64,000 bases of DNA, from NCBI GenBank assembly GCA_965247035.1, contig CBDFGJ010000001.1, positions 1,178,001 through 1,242,000 of the forward strand, written 5' to 3'. The notes under the pieces were generated by a model that was not told the origin of the DNA, ran no database searches, and worked only from the letters and a program-made list of their open reading frames with translations. This DNA is from Azophilus sp965247035. Its GTDB lineage: Bacteria > Pseudomonadota > Gammaproteobacteria > Pseudomonadales > Azotimanducaceae. A program made the position numbers and the translations under genes. This document shows positions 1 through 9,022 of this stretch, one piece after another; position 1 is the stretch's first letter; every line of letters starts with the position of its first letter.

Positions 1-191
1 GAAACACAAACCGAAGGCATCCATTGGCCCTAGGTGGTGGACGCAGACGGCGCTTCAAGAATGGCTAACCGTGCTGGATGCTTTTGCCAACTTATTCATA
101 AGCGATTGATATATAAATAAAATTATCTTTTTCGAAGAGCGGAAAGTGTGTGGGAAGGGGCGCTTTTACCCCGCAATATGTGAAACGGTTA

Positions 192-279
192 TGGCGGAGA
201 GGGAGGGATTCGAACCCTCGATGCGTTGCCGCATACACGCTTTCCAGGCGTGCTCCTTCGACCGCTCGGACACCTCTCC
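192..279 (-). tRNA. tRNA-Ser (anticodon GGA)
   Basis: Read on the minus strand this folds as a class II tRNA. The 7-bp acceptor stem GGAGAGG/CCTCTCC is closed by an encoded CCA (192-194), the T-arm carries GGTTCGAATCC, and there is a long variable arm typical of tRNA-Ser. The anticodon loop reads CTGGAAA, giving anticodon GGA, which decodes UCC/UCU. It lies about 50 bp from the SRP RNA on the same strand. Confidence 0.95.
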
Positions 280-330
280 GGCGCTGTGCTGGCCCAATCC
301 GAAGGTGCTGCGGCCACCATACCGGGCGGC

Positions 331-436
331 GATCCTGCCCAGTCGCATCCCGGCACACGCCTTGACTGCTACCGTTGCTCCCTTCCAGGCCTGGCGGGGT
401 TTACAACCTCAGGTTGCGGGAGGACCGGGCAGGACC
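331..436 (-). ncRNA. ffs: Bacterial small SRP RNA (4.5S RNA)
   Basis: The minus strand contains the conserved SRP apical domain (GGAAGGGAGCAACGGUAGCA followed by GGCGUGUGCCGGGAUG). The ends of 331-344 and 423-436 can pair over 14 bp, closing the hairpin expected of the approximately 110-nt bacterial SRP RNA. This RNA pairs with Ffh to target membrane proteins to the translocon. Ends are set from the closing helix, so the exact termini are approximate. Confidence 0.9.
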
Positions 437-714
437 ACCATCGTTTCGACCATCTGAATGGCACATATTAGCCGATGCAGTGCATCAGGGATACCGGCTA
501 GCGTCTAGGCGGCCAAGGGCATTGCACGCCAATTTTGCGCCCGCGCCAATGCCCAGATCTTCCGCCAAGACGACCACGGGCGCTCGGATGACAAGACATT
601 CAGCCTTCGCCTACAGACCGTGGCGCCGGAGCGTTCGGCATCAAGGCGCCCAAGAATAGCTGCTTGAAAGTGAATGCCTCGCTAAAGGTCCGCCAGCCGG
701 AATGACGTGGCTAA
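437..714. other. Intergenic, no gene recognised
   Basis: No convincing reading frame is seen. A short imperfect direct repeat around GTGAATGCCTCGCT occurs at about 670 and again at about 885, on either side of the MITE-like element at 715-853. Confidence 0.5.
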
Positions 715-853
715 GGAACCTCTGATTAAATTCCAAGGATTGACGATCGCATGGCGGATGAAATAATTTATATTCTATTTTCAATGAGTTACAAGTCATC
801 GAAAAAGACTGGCCTGTTGCACTGCGAAAACCTGCGAGTTTTTCAGAGGTCCC
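715..853 (+). mobile_element. MITE-like element, IS5-group, copy 1
   Basis: A 139-bp non-coding element begins GGAACCTCTGA and ends TCAGAGGTCCC, which are inverted repeats matching at 10 of 11 positions. It is flanked on both sides by CTAA (711-714 and 854-857), a target duplication of the YTAR type used by IS5-group elements. A full-length relative lies inverted at 36451-36592. Its first 15 bases differ at only two positions from the end of the IS5-like remnant at 9123, so that transposase could have mobilised it. Confidence 0.75.
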
Positions 854-919
854 CTAAATGGGTCCACGCCCGCTTGACTGAAAGTGAATGCCTCGCTCGA
901 GACCCGCCAGCCGCCAAGC

Positions 920-1762
920 CTACTGCCTCGCCAAACGGCGTCTTGATCTGGCGTTCTTTTCGGTGGAGCGGAGGGGATTGATGTCAATCCCACCGCGGCG
1001 CAGGAAGTGGCCGGAAACGGTTAACTGAACGGGTCGGCACTGCGCTTGAATGTCCAGAAACACTTGCTCTATAACATCCTCGTGCAATGCGGCATGACAG
1101 CGGTAAGACACTAGGTAGGCAAGCAACGCGTTCGGTTCAATCGCCACACCCTGATAGGCAACCATGACCGATCCCCAATCCGGCTGCCCAGTCACCGGGC
1201 AAAGGCTGCGAAACAGATGCGTATGCCGAGTTTCCGAGACGGTTGCCCCTCCATCTGTGCAGCGCAGCAGCAGGGGATTGCGCTGGTATTCGGAAATCTC
1301 CACCGGCAGCGCATCCAAGCTGTGACCGGGCAGGCGGTCCAAGGCTATAGGCGACTCGTCCAAGTCCACCAACTCAACCCTAATGGCCGTGGCAAGCAAG
1401 GCGCTCAAATCCGCCATCAGCACTCTGCGCACCGCGCTTCGATCGGTGAAGCGGTCCATCGCGAGGCTGTTCAGATAGAGCTTCAGCGATTTGCTCTCGA
1501 CCATATTTGGTGATGCGCAAGGCACTCGCAGCTCCAAGCCGGAAATTTGCGGCTTGCCCCGGGCATCAAGCCAAGACAGTTCATAACTCATCCAGCGATC
1601 CTCGCCAAAAAAAGGCAGGGCGCTGTCATCAAGAGCCAAGCGCTGCCGCCGGGCAAGGCGGGGGATCGGGCACAGCAGGGATGGGGTTCGGGTGTGCGGG
1701 TTGGACGAGGGCCGACCCAGAGGCAATGACGATCGGGATGACAAAGCGGCGTCTTCTAGCAT
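920..1762 (-). CDS. queF: NADPH-dependent 7-cyano-7-deazaguanine reductase, long QueF type
   Basis: QueF reduces preQ0 to preQ1 with NADPH in queuosine (tRNA wobble modification) synthesis. The 280-residue product matches the long two-domain QueF seen in gammaproteobacteria. The N-terminal half has the YELSWLDARGKPQISGLELR and ESKSLKLYLNS segments. The C-terminal half has LCPVTGQPDWG with the catalytic cysteine, the HE pair in CHAALHEDV, and a closing RRGGIDINP. The start is taken at ATG 1762, shortly before the conserved PLGRPS segment. The frame is open upstream to a TTG at 1837, but that would add 25 residues unlike the family. No partner queuosine genes are adjacent. Confidence 0.93.
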   Translation of the reverse strand: MLEDAALSSRSSLPLGRPSSNPHTRTPSLLCPIPRLARRQRLALDDSALPFFGEDRWMSYELSWLDARGKPQISGLELRVPCASPNMVESKSLKLYLNSLAMDRFTDRSAVRRVLMADLSALLATAIRVELVDLDESPIALDRLPGHSLDALPVEISEYQRNPLLLRCTDGGATVSETRHTHLFRSLCPVTGQPDWGSVMVAYQGVAIEPNALLAYLVSYRCHAALHEDVIEQVFLDIQAQCRPVQLTVSGHFLRRGGIDINPLRSTEKNARSRRRLARQ

Positions 1763-1893
1763 GATGCGGCTACTGTAACCCACCCTGCTAGGAATGAGGC
1801 CAGCGCGGGCATTGATACGGCTTGGCTCCATTCGCAAACAGGGAGCGGTGGCGTGGGGCGAGACGATGGCCGCTTATTGGCGAAACCGCTCCT

Positions 1894-2577
1894 TCATCCT
1901 CGGCTAACTGCAGACTCTTTTTTGAAGGCCCCAACGTATTTATCAGCTAGCCGCACCGGTTCCGGTAGCCGGAAGCCGCCACCGCAGCGCAACACCAGGT
2001 CCACCGCGCCGCCTAGGTCGCAATGGTGGCCCGGGCTAACAAATACCGGCTTAACGTCGGTGCGCGTTCGCAGGACCGTTCCCACTTGCTCGTCGTCGAT
2101 CATCAGGGGCGTCACATCCCCAAGTTGGCGGCCGGGCTCCGTATAGGCACCAATGAGGCGTGACTTGGCGCAGCCGATGGCGGGCGCATCCAGCAGGACG
2201 CCAAGATGGCTAGCGAGGCCGAAACGGCGCGGATGGGCAATGCCTTGGCCATCACATAGGAGGGCATCTACCGGTGTGCGCAGGCGCCGCAACACACCTA
2301 AGAGTGCTGGGGCTTCACGAAACGACAACAACCCCGGCACATAGGGAAAGGTCAGCCGGCAGCTGTGGGCGCGGCTCTCCAGAACCTGCCGTCGGCGCAC
2401 ATCCCAGACCACGGCGGCGGCGAACACACGATCACGACTAAAGGCGCAGTCCAACCCGGCCACAGCGGCCACCTCCGGCAATGGCCGCAATCGGACAGCA
2501 CCGGCTAAACGTTGCTGGATCTGCCGCGCCTGCATCGGGGTCACCCGCCAACGGTGCTTCGCACCCGCACTGCGCAT
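1894..2577 (-). CDS. nfi: Endonuclease V (deoxyinosine endonuclease)
   Basis: Endonuclease V nicks DNA one nucleotide 3' of deoxyinosine and starts repair of deaminated adenine. The 227-residue product shows the family landmarks in order: AGLDCAF with the first metal-binding Asp, YVPGLLSFREAP with the wedge Tyr and the metal-binding Glu, CDGQGIAHPRRFGLASHLG with the second Asp, and PVFVSPGHHCDL near the C-terminus. Length is normal for the family. The start is ATG 2577. An internal ATG at 2535 is possible because no strong ribosome site distinguishes them. It lies 8 bp after the cupin gene and probably shares its transcript. Confidence 0.93.
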   Translation of the reverse strand: MRSAGAKHRWRVTPMQARQIQQRLAGAVRLRPLPEVAAVAGLDCAFSRDRVFAAAVVWDVRRRQVLESRAHSCRLTFPYVPGLLSFREAPALLGVLRRLRTPVDALLCDGQGIAHPRRFGLASHLGVLLDAPAIGCAKSRLIGAYTEPGRQLGDVTPLMIDDEQVGTVLRTRTDVKPVFVSPGHHCDLGGAVDLVLRCGGGFRLPEPVRLADKYVGAFKKESAVSRG

Positions 2578-2585
2578 ATGCGGCC

Positions 2586-3041
2586 CTAGACGGCCTCCGC
2601 CAAGCCCGCTGACGCCTCATGGTCGCGCCGCATTCGCTCCAGTTCCTCCCAACTCAAGTAGCCGGTGAAGCGCTCATCATCGAAAAAGAGCACCGGTCCA
2701 TCGCAAATGAACAGATACTCCGTATCCTCCAAGGCAGTGGTGGCGCCATGTATCATGCCGTTGGGTTCGTAGACGAAGTCGCCCGCATTCAAAACGCCAT
2801 CCCGCACTTGCAGCTTGCCCTTCAAAATGAAGGTGTAAGCCGCGCTCAGATGCTTGTGCTGGTTAGCGACGTAGCCCTTGTCCCACTTGAAGAGGACCGC
2901 CCAGCGCCCGCTTTCGGAACCGGTCCAGAGTATCTTTATGGCTGAGCCCGGCTCCAGCTCCATCCATTGCATTTGCGAGGCGGCCGCCAACCCGTCCATC
3001 AGGTCGCTGTTGACCGGCGATATATCTTGTGGCAACGCCAT
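2586..3041 (-). CDS. Cupin-domain protein
   Basis: A 151-residue single-domain cupin. It has the HKH metal-binding pair at about residue 63 and a second cupin motif, GDFVYEPNGMIHG, at about residue 87, which supplies the last His ligand. This resembles the small ChrR/acetylacetone-dioxygenase-like cupins. The substrate cannot be read from the sequence. A good ribosome site (AAAGGAG, reading rightward-to-left above ATG 3041) supports the start. It overlaps no neighbour and precedes endonuclease V by 8 bp. The glutamate usual in cupin motif 1 is not evident, so it may be a binding protein rather than an enzyme. Confidence 0.7.
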   Translation of the reverse strand: MALPQDISPVNSDLMDGLAAASQMQWMELEPGSAIKILWTGSESGRWAVLFKWDKGYVANQHKHLSAAYTFILKGKLQVRDGVLNAGDFVYEPNGMIHGATTALEDTEYLFICDGPVLFFDDERFTGYLSWEELERMRRDHEASAGLAEAV

Positions 3042-3659
3042 CAGGTTTCTCCTTTAATCAGTCTTGGCCCTTGCGGCGCAACGCCGGCTGCGCTCGGCGG
3101 GTTGTCACTGAACCAGCCATACCGCCACGTTCGCGTTCGCTCGCTCCAAGGTTTACTGTACCCTCCACCAAACTGTGGCGCCATAGCCAAAAACATGCGC
3201 AATCGATGGCCTGATGGACACCGCCTTTGAGATGGCTTGGGCGCCATCGACCTGGACTTCAGCGACCAAGAGGCGAGCTTTCGCAATGTCAACTTGGAGC
3301 GCGATTGCACCGATGAAGACAGCCAATGAGTTTAGGTATCCCACGAACCCTTGCTGCGCGAGGCTCGTCGCCGCCATGTATGGAAGCCGCCTTTGGCAAG
3401 CACAATTTGTAAATGCCACCCAATTGCGGGTTAACCGAGCCGATGGCAGCCGGAGATTGCCGAGCAACCATGGCCTCGCCGCATGAGCCAAGGCAGATGT
3501 TTTGGTCAAGTGCATAATCGCTGTGCAACGTTGTCTTGCAGCGCTCAGCCAACTCAATGCCTATGGCTGCGGCCGCTACAAACGCCTGCACCAACCACCA
3601 ATTGACCGCTACCACCCTGCCTTCGACGCCTATCAGGCTGAATCCCGGCGCGAAAGGCG
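3042..3659. other. 618-bp gap, no recognisable gene
   Basis: Several overlapping open frames of 90-130 codons exist on both strands, but none has a recognisable domain, a convincing ribosome site or a consistent frame over the gap. A NotI site (GCGGCCGC) is present at 3569. It may be a decayed gene. Confidence 0.5.
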
Positions 3660-4136
3660 TCAGCCGGCCTGCATTTGCGACTGCGTGTAGTTTTGTATGC
3701 CTACCTTGCCGATCAGGCCGAGTTGAGTCTCAAGCCAGTCCACATGGTCCTCTTCAGCATCCAGGATGCGCTGAAACAATTCGCGGGAGACGTAATCGGC
3801 GCTGTGCTCGCAGTGGTTAATGGCTGTGCGCAGCGCCGGCATGGCGTCCATCTCCAACGCCAAGTCGCATTCAAGCATCTCCTGAGTGTGCTGCCCGATT
3901 CGCAACCTGCCCAGATCCTGAAAATTGGGCAAGCCCTCCAAGAAGAGAATCCGCTCCGTCAGCGCGTCGGCGTGCTTCATCTCATCAATCGACTCCTCCT
4001 TTTCCTTTTCGGCCAAATGGTGCAGGCCCCAATCCGCATACATCTTGGCGTGCAGGAAGTACTGATTAATGGCAGTCAACTCGTTTTTCAGGATTCGGTT
4101 GAGGTGCACGATGACGTCGCTTTCCATGGGTTGCAT
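3660..4136 (-). CDS. bfr: Bacterioferritin
   Basis: Bacterioferritin assembles into a 24-subunit haem-containing shell that oxidises and stores iron. The 158-residue product has the ferroxidase ligands: Glu in LKNELTAINQYF (about 18), Glu and His in IDEMKHAD (about 51 and 54), the Glu of the third helix, and EEDH in ILDAEEDHVDWLE (about 127-130). The Met of DEMKH is the haem ligand. ATG 4136 is chosen because AGGAG lies 6-10 bases upstream; upstream in-frame codons do not fit the family. The divergent bfd gene, 173 bp away, encodes the ferredoxin that releases the stored iron. Confidence 0.96.
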   Translation of the reverse strand: MQPMESDVIVHLNRILKNELTAINQYFLHAKMYADWGLHHLAEKEKEESIDEMKHADALTERILFLEGLPNFQDLGRLRIGQHTQEMLECDLALEMDAMPALRTAINHCEHSADYVSRELFQRILDAEEDHVDWLETQLGLIGKVGIQNYTQSQMQAG

Positions 4137-4309
4137 GATGATCTCCTCTTGCCACTGATGACCCAATTGGCGCGATGATGTACCCAAAGCACTCGGAAAT
4201 CAATCGTAACTTATTGTTTTATAAATAAAAATCAGTATCATCAAGAAATGCTGATTGAGGCGCAATTGCTGTTGCAATCGCAAATACATATCATTTAGAA
4301 TACCGTGCT

Positions 4310-4495
4310 ATGTACATTTGCTTATGTGAAGCGGTCACTGACGAGGCCGTTCGAGAGGCGGTCGCCAACGGTGTCGTTGAAGCCAGCGAGCTCAGCGAGA
4401 CTTTGGGGTTGGGGGGCAATTGCGGCGCTTGCCTTGAAGCCGCCCAAGCAATCATCGACACCTGTTCCGCCAGCGAACTGTCCTACGCCGCCTAG
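4310..4495 (+). CDS. bfd: Bacterioferritin-associated ferredoxin
   Basis: Bfd binds a [2Fe-2S] cluster, docks on bacterioferritin and passes electrons to its haem so that stored iron is reduced and released. The 61-residue product has the four Bfd cysteines in the CxC...CxxC arrangement (CLC at residues 4-6, CGAC at about 38-41) and is of normal length. It is divergent from bfr with an AT-rich 173-bp gap, the usual arrangement for iron-regulated control. Its stop codon overlaps the convergent crotonase stop: both strands read TAG in the palindrome CTAG at 4492-4495. Confidence 0.95.
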   Translation: MYICLCEAVTDEAVREAVANGVVEASELSETLGLGGNCGACLEAAQAIIDTCSASELSYAA

Positions 4496-5277
4496 CGCCC
4501 TCGGTACACCGGGGTTCGCTTCTCCAGAAACGCCTTAACGCCTTCTATCGAATCCTCGGTTTTCCGCAACCGCTGAATCTGTTCCGAAGCCCAGCGCCCG
4601 GTATCCCGCCAATCGGGTTCCAAGGTGCGGCGCAGCCCGGCTTTGATGGCTTGCACGGCCAAGGGTGGGTTGCTCGCGATCTTGTCGGCGAGCGTCATGG
4701 CGGAAGACATCAGTTCGGCATGGGGCACCACCCGCGACACCAGCCCAATCTCCTTGGCTGTGGCGGCGTCGATCAACTCGCCCGTGAACAACAATTCGGC
4801 AGCCCGCTCCCGACCAACTAAAGCCGCCAGCCGGCCAAGGCCAGGCGCATCGCAACAGAGCCCGCGAATGACGAACAGTTCCCCGAACTTGGCGTTTTTC
4901 GAGGCGATTCGGATGTCGGCCATCAACGCCAGCTCCATGCCCCAACCCACCGCTGCGCCGTTCACCGCGGCAATGACGGGCACATCGGTGCCAAGCAGGG
5001 CATCCGCCGCCGGGGTCAGGCCGCCGGTGGCGTTTAGGCGATCGACGGACTCCTGCGGCGGCGGCGCTGGGTTGCCAAGAATTGCCCTTAAGTCATCCCC
5101 GGCGCAGAAAGCGCGGCCTTCGCCGGTGATGACCAAGACTCGAGCCTCGGTCCCCCGCACGGCATCCTCAAGCGCAAAGTAGGATTCATAGGTCAAGGCG
5201 TTCATCGCTTGCGGACGGGTCAGCGTGATGACGCCAACATGCCCTTGCTGGTTGTAGCTCAACACCGATTCAGACAC
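4492..5277 (-). CDS. Enoyl-CoA hydratase/isomerase (crotonase) family protein
   Basis: A 261-residue crotonase-fold protein acting on acyl-CoA thioesters. It shows AFCAGDDLRAI, which forms the first oxyanion-hole region, and AAVNGAAVGWGMELAL, containing the first of the two family glutamates. At the second catalytic position, where hydratases read FGxPE, this protein reads FGELF, so the second glutamate is absent. Simple hydratase activity is therefore doubtful; isomerase, hydrolase or decarboxylase roles are possible. GTG 5277 is chosen as start because GGGAGC lies just upstream and the fold begins a few residues later. The frame is open further upstream but without similarity. Confidence 0.85.
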   Translation of the reverse strand: MSESVLSYNQQGHVGVITLTRPQAMNALTYESYFALEDAVRGTEARVLVITGEGRAFCAGDDLRAILGNPAPPPQESVDRLNATGGLTPAADALLGTDVPVIAAVNGAAVGWGMELALMADIRIASKNAKFGELFVIRGLCCDAPGLGRLAALVGRERAAELLFTGELIDAATAKEIGLVSRVVPHAELMSSAMTLADKIASNPPLAVQAIKAGLRRTLEPDWRDTGRWASEQIQRLRKTEDSIEGVKAFLEKRTPVYRGR

Positions 5278-5369
5278 AAAGCAGCTCCCGTTTAGCCCGC
5301 TAATCGCCAACAGCTTAGTGGGCGTCAACGGCAAATGCCAGATGACAGCCCGCCTCCTGTGGCGAATCC

Positions 5370-5786
5370 TTGCTTGGTGTGACGCACAATTGCAGACGGG
5401 CTTGCTGTCTGATGATGCGCTGATGAAGGCGGTGAACCACACGCTGAAACTCCGGAACGCGTTGCAGGTGTTCCTAGAGAACCCGGATGTGCCGTTGGAC
5501 ACCAATTACCTGGAGCGTCAGCTCTGCGGGATCCCGATGGGTAAGAGGAATTGGCTGTTCTCGCCTAGACGGAGCTGGGCGCGGAACACATCGAAATCGT
5601 TCAGTTCAGAACCTGCTCAGCACCTGCAAGTTGCAAGGCGTTGATCTGTACACCTGCCTCGTGGATGCCCTGCAACGGCTCGACCAGCGTCCCGCAAAGG
5701 ATGTCATCGGTCTGGCACCACGATGCTGGAAAGACAAGCTCTCCAGCGACCCAATCCGAGATCCGTACTGGGATCACCAACAATAG
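5370..5786 (+). pseudogene. IS66-family transposase C-terminal remnant, frameshifted
   Basis: The translated segment starts with DDALMKAVNHTLKLRNALQV and continues DTNYLERQL and GKRNWLFS, the C-terminal catalytic part of IS66 TnpC. At about 5560-5570 the similarity passes into another frame, which continues GAxHIGIVQNLLSTCKLQGV and LYTCLVDALQRL. The N-terminal two thirds and the companion IS66 genes are missing, so it cannot transpose. Confidence 0.85.
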
Positions 5787-6184
5787 CTCAGAATGAACAC
5801 TTACGGTCCCACATGCCCTCGGCTTGTTGAGACCGGCTGAATTCTCGGACAAGCTCTCCATGGCTGCCTGAAGGAAAAAATTCCGAAATGTCCAGAGCCT
5901 GTTCATGTACTTGCGCACGGCCTCCTGCTTCATACGCTGTGGCTGCCGAGCGTCTCATCATCGCTCTATGATGGGGGCCGGTTAGCGCTTACGAACTACC
6001 TCATGCAAAGCCTGCTCCGCCTGTTCGTATTCCATGACAAGACTGTTGCGAAATCCCGCTGATTTTCTAACCACCAGCCTTGCGGCGTGATTTACTTCCA
6101 CTAATAGGAATGTTCGGGCATGGGGGCTATTCCAGCGCATCAAGCCACGAAGCCTTGGCGCGGGCGGGAGTCAAATCTGGGATC
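5787..6184. other. Intergenic, no gene recognised
   Basis: No recognisable domain. The reading frame of the following membrane protein is open from a TTG at 6080 and an ATG at 6110, so part of this stretch could be its 5' end. Confidence 0.4.
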
Positions 6185-7909
6185 ATGTTCCGGGCCGCGC
6201 ACGCCTATCCGCTGCTGCTATTGCCCGGGCTTGCCTACTACGCGATCTCCTTCAGGCGGGTCAGCAGTCTCGATATCCCCTTTGTTCTAGGAATCGGCAT
6301 GCTGGCGAATCTCCTGCTTGCCAGTTTTTTTGTGGCGGCGGGCGTTTACTCACGCATGGCCTACTTGGTGGTTGCCGGCTGTTTTGCAACGCTGATAGCG
6401 GCACGGCGTCCACGCCTCCACCTTGAGCTGGATACTGCAACGCTGCTTATCGTCGCCGTAGCGATCCTTGCCACAGCGAGCAGCATTGAGTCGGCGTTCC
6501 TCAATGTCTTCCAGCTTAACGATGCCGTGTTCTCTTGGGGGCGCTGGGCAACCGATTGGTACAGTGGCCAGTACCCACAATTCGCCATGAACTACCCGCA
6601 ACTCATCCCGGCCAACTGGAGCATGTTGTACAGCATCAACGGCACCAATCTCGAATCAGCGGCGCGCACCATGATGCCGGTACTGGTGATTTTCACAGCG
6701 ATCAGCTACCTAAACACTAGCGCAAGCCGGGCTCATTGCGTTCTGGCCGCCCTGACATTCCTTGCTCTCGCCAAGACGCTCTACAACGATTACCTGGGTG
6801 AAGGATATGTCGATCTCGCCGTCGCCTTCCTGTCTTGGTGCGCCATTTCAGTGTGGTTCGCCATGGAGCAGAAACAAGCCTACAGCGCCCGGCGGATGGT
6901 GCTGGCCAGCCTCATCGCCTGCGCGGCGGCGCTGACCAAGCAAGGTGGTCTTATCGCCGTGCTGTTCCTGCAAGTGCTGCACTTGGTCTACTGGCGTAAC
7001 ATCAAGCAGCTGCCCGGTGGGACTTGGCTGGTGGCGGCGCCGCTGATAATTGCCGCAGTTCTCGCAGGGCCACACTACGCCGTTACCTATTACTTGATCG
7101 ACCTCGGCATTGAGCGAGACATTACCAGCTTCCTGATCAACGACATTCATGAAGGGCGAAATTTAGGGCAGCGCATGCTGCACGCTTGTTCCCTGATCAG
7201 TGGGAAGATTCCCCCACTGATCGCCGTCGCGCTGGTTGTCCTGACGCTCGCATCTTCTCTTGTTAACCGCAGGCTGAGGTTCAATGCAATCTTCGCTGTC
7301 ACGGCCTTCGTCGTCTGGGCGCTGCTGTTCAGCTACGATCTGCGTAATCTATCCATCGCCGTGCCACTGGTTGCATACGCCACCGCTGGCACGGTTGCGT
7401 GCTTTCTTGAGCGCTACGCCGGTTCGCAATTACAGCTGCTAGCCATACCGATACGGCTGCCTTCATACACCGGAATGCTGATGGTCCCCATCGCACTGGT
7501 TCTCCTGCTCTTCCTGTTTTCCCGCCACGACTTAGTGCAGCGGGAGTTCGAGCAGGTGGGGTCGAGAGGAAATCCGGAACTGAATGCATTTCTCGAAGGC
7601 AGCATTAGCGAAAATTGCAACGCATGCGTACTCACCAACTACCGGTATATGGAAGCTAACAGCAAGTTGAGGCGCTACTATCTACCGCAATACAGGGTCG
7701 TGGTCGATCGTTTACAGCGGCCCTTGCTCAACCGCGAAAACTTCGCGAGGTGGGCCGCCGATGGCCGCGTCCGCTATATTGTTTTCAACAAAAGACAAAA
7801 GCTTCCGCCCAAGATACGAAAGTACATGGACTCATTGAACACGCTGATATCTAGAGACTATCATGTGCTGGCAGACTCGGAGAGCTTTCTTGCAATCGAA
7901 CTTCATTGA
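6185..7909 (+). CDS. Multi-pass membrane protein, GT-C glycosyltransferase-like
   Basis: A 574-residue polytopic membrane protein with about eleven predicted helices (for example LLLLPGLAYYAISF, LIAPLIIAAVLAG-type segments and MLMVPIALVLLLFLFS) and a soluble C-terminal domain of about 110 residues. The size, the many helices and the periplasmic-type tail resemble GT-C glycosyltransferases that use polyprenyl-phosphate sugars; no single motif proves this. The gene next door encodes a dolichyl-phosphate-mannose-synthase-like enzyme that could supply the lipid-linked sugar. ATG 6185 is preferred because GGGA precedes it and the first membrane helix follows. ATG 6110 and TTG 6080 are in frame. 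IS remnants flank the pair. Confidence 0.6.
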   Translation: MFRAAHAYPLLLLPGLAYYAISFRRVSSLDIPFVLGIGMLANLLLASFFVAAGVYSRMAYLVVAGCFATLIAARRPRLHLELDTATLLIVAVAILATASSIESAFLNVFQLNDAVFSWGRWATDWYSGQYPQFAMNYPQLIPANWSMLYSINGTNLESAARTMMPVLVIFTAISYLNTSASRAHCVLAALTFLALAKTLYNDYLGEGYVDLAVAFLSWCAISVWFAMEQKQAYSARRMVLASLIACAAALTKQGGLIAVLFLQVLHLVYWRNIKQLPGGTWLVAAPLIIAAVLAGPHYAVTYYLIDLGIERDITSFLINDIHEGRNLGQRMLHACSLISGKIPPLIAVALVVLTLASSLVNRRLRFNAIFAVTAFVVWALLFSYDLRNLSIAVPLVAYATAGTVACFLERYAGSQLQLLAIPIRLPSYTGMLMVPIALVLLLFLFSRHDLVQREFEQVGSRGNPELNAFLEGSISENCNACVLTNYRYMEANSKLRRYYLPQYRVVVDRLQRPLLNRENFARWAADGRVRYIVFNKRQKLPPKIRKYMDSLNTLISRDYHVLADSESFLAIELH

Positions 7910-7939
7910 CCGTAAGCAACGATCCCGCGGGTAACGCTG

Positions 7940-9022
7940 ATGGAAAGTCAGGAAAACAAATCTAATTCTGGACTGGACAAGTACTGTATTCTTATACCTG
8001 CGTACAATCCTGATGAACACTTGGTCGAACTGGTTGCTACGCTGGATGACATGGCGGTTGAGCACATTGTCATCGTCAATGACGGAAGTCACACGTGGTG
8101 CAGGGGTATCTTTGATCGAGTCAGCGCACTACCTAGAGTAACCGTCTTGGAGCACTGCACTAATCTCGGCAAAGGAGCCGCACTAAAGCTCGGCCTGAAT
8201 TTTCTCTACTTTAGCATGCGTGAGAGCACCTATGTAGTCACCGCGGATGCCGACGGTCAACACCTAGCAGAGGATATAGCGCGAATCGGAGAGAAATCCG
8301 CCGCGATTCAGGATTCCCTTGTACTAGGCACGCGCTTTTGGGGGAAGGAGGAGGTGCCTTTCCGCAGCGCACTGGGAAACACAATCACGCGGCTTGTCAT
8401 GCAATTTCTCATGGGGATCAAGGTGGCAGACACCCAAACTGGGCTGAGAGCAATCCCGAAGACGTTCATACCCCGATTTGTAGCTATAAAGAGTAATGGC
8501 TATGAGTTTGAGCTCGACATGTTGTTGGCAACAAAGACGGAGGACTGGCCGATCTGCGAAGTACCGATCCAAACGATATACCTTGAAGCCAACCAACTTT
8601 CCCATTTCAATCCGGTGGTGGATTCCCTGCGCATTTATTTCACTTTGCTCAGGTACGGGATATCATCAATCGCAACCACGGCCATGGACTTGCTCTTTTT
8701 CATTCTGGTGTTCCAGTATTTTGACAGCCTGCTGTTCGCCCAGTACGCAGCCCGCACCTTGTCCGGGACCTTCAATTTCTTTGTCAACAAGAACCTTGTG
8801 TTCCGGGCGTCGGGCAGCGCACCTCTAGCAGCAGCAAAGTACGTTGCCCTAGTGTACGTTATGGCCATTATTGCTCATGGCGCCATCATTCTTCTATCAG
8901 AGAGCCTGTCTATACCCGTTACAATTGCCAAGGTGGTCGCCGAACTCCTGCTTTTCCCCTGCACCTATGCTCTGCAGCGGGAGATCGTATTCTCGCGGAA
9001 ACGGAAACGGCAAAGCAACTAA
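7940..9022 (+). CDS. GT2 glycosyltransferase fused to GtrA-like membrane domain
   Basis: A 360-residue two-domain protein. Residues 15-225 form a family-2 glycosyltransferase of the polyprenyl-phosphate-hexose-synthase type: LIPAYNPDEHL, VIVNDGSHTW, NLGKGAALKLGL, then the metal-binding TADADGQH and the TQTGLRAIPK segment. Residues 235-355 contain four hydrophobic helices and the GtrA-like signature GTFNFFVNKNLVFR. GtrA proteins flip or guide lipid-linked sugars; the fusion suggests synthesis and translocation of one glycosyl carrier. It follows the GT-C-like gene by 30 bp and is probably co-transcribed, with that protein as the likely user of the sugar donor. Confidence 0.85.
   Translation: MESQENKSNSGLDKYCILIPAYNPDEHLVELVATLDDMAVEHIVIVNDGSHTWCRGIFDRVSALPRVTVLEHCTNLGKGAALKLGLNFLYFSMRESTYVVTADADGQHLAEDIARIGEKSAAIQDSLVLGTRFWGKEEVPFRSALGNTITRLVMQFLMGIKVADTQTGLRAIPKTFIPRFVAIKSNGYEFELDMLLATKTEDWPICEVPIQTIYLEANQLSHFNPVVDSLRIYFTLLRYGISSIATTAMDLLFFILVFQYFDSLLFAQYAARTLSGTFNFFVNKNLVFRASGSAPLAAAKYVALVYVMAIIAHGAIILLSESLSIPVTIAKVVAELLLFPCTYALQREIVFSRKRKRQSN

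Noticed and set aside
3042..3659. Possible gene in the gap after the cupin
   Set aside because: Competing frames of similar length on both strands, no motif and no ribosome site.
4188..4309. Possible Fur box in the bfr-bfd gap (GCAAATACATATCATTTAG)
   Set aside because: By eye only about 10 of 19 positions fit the Fur consensus, too weak to list as a site.
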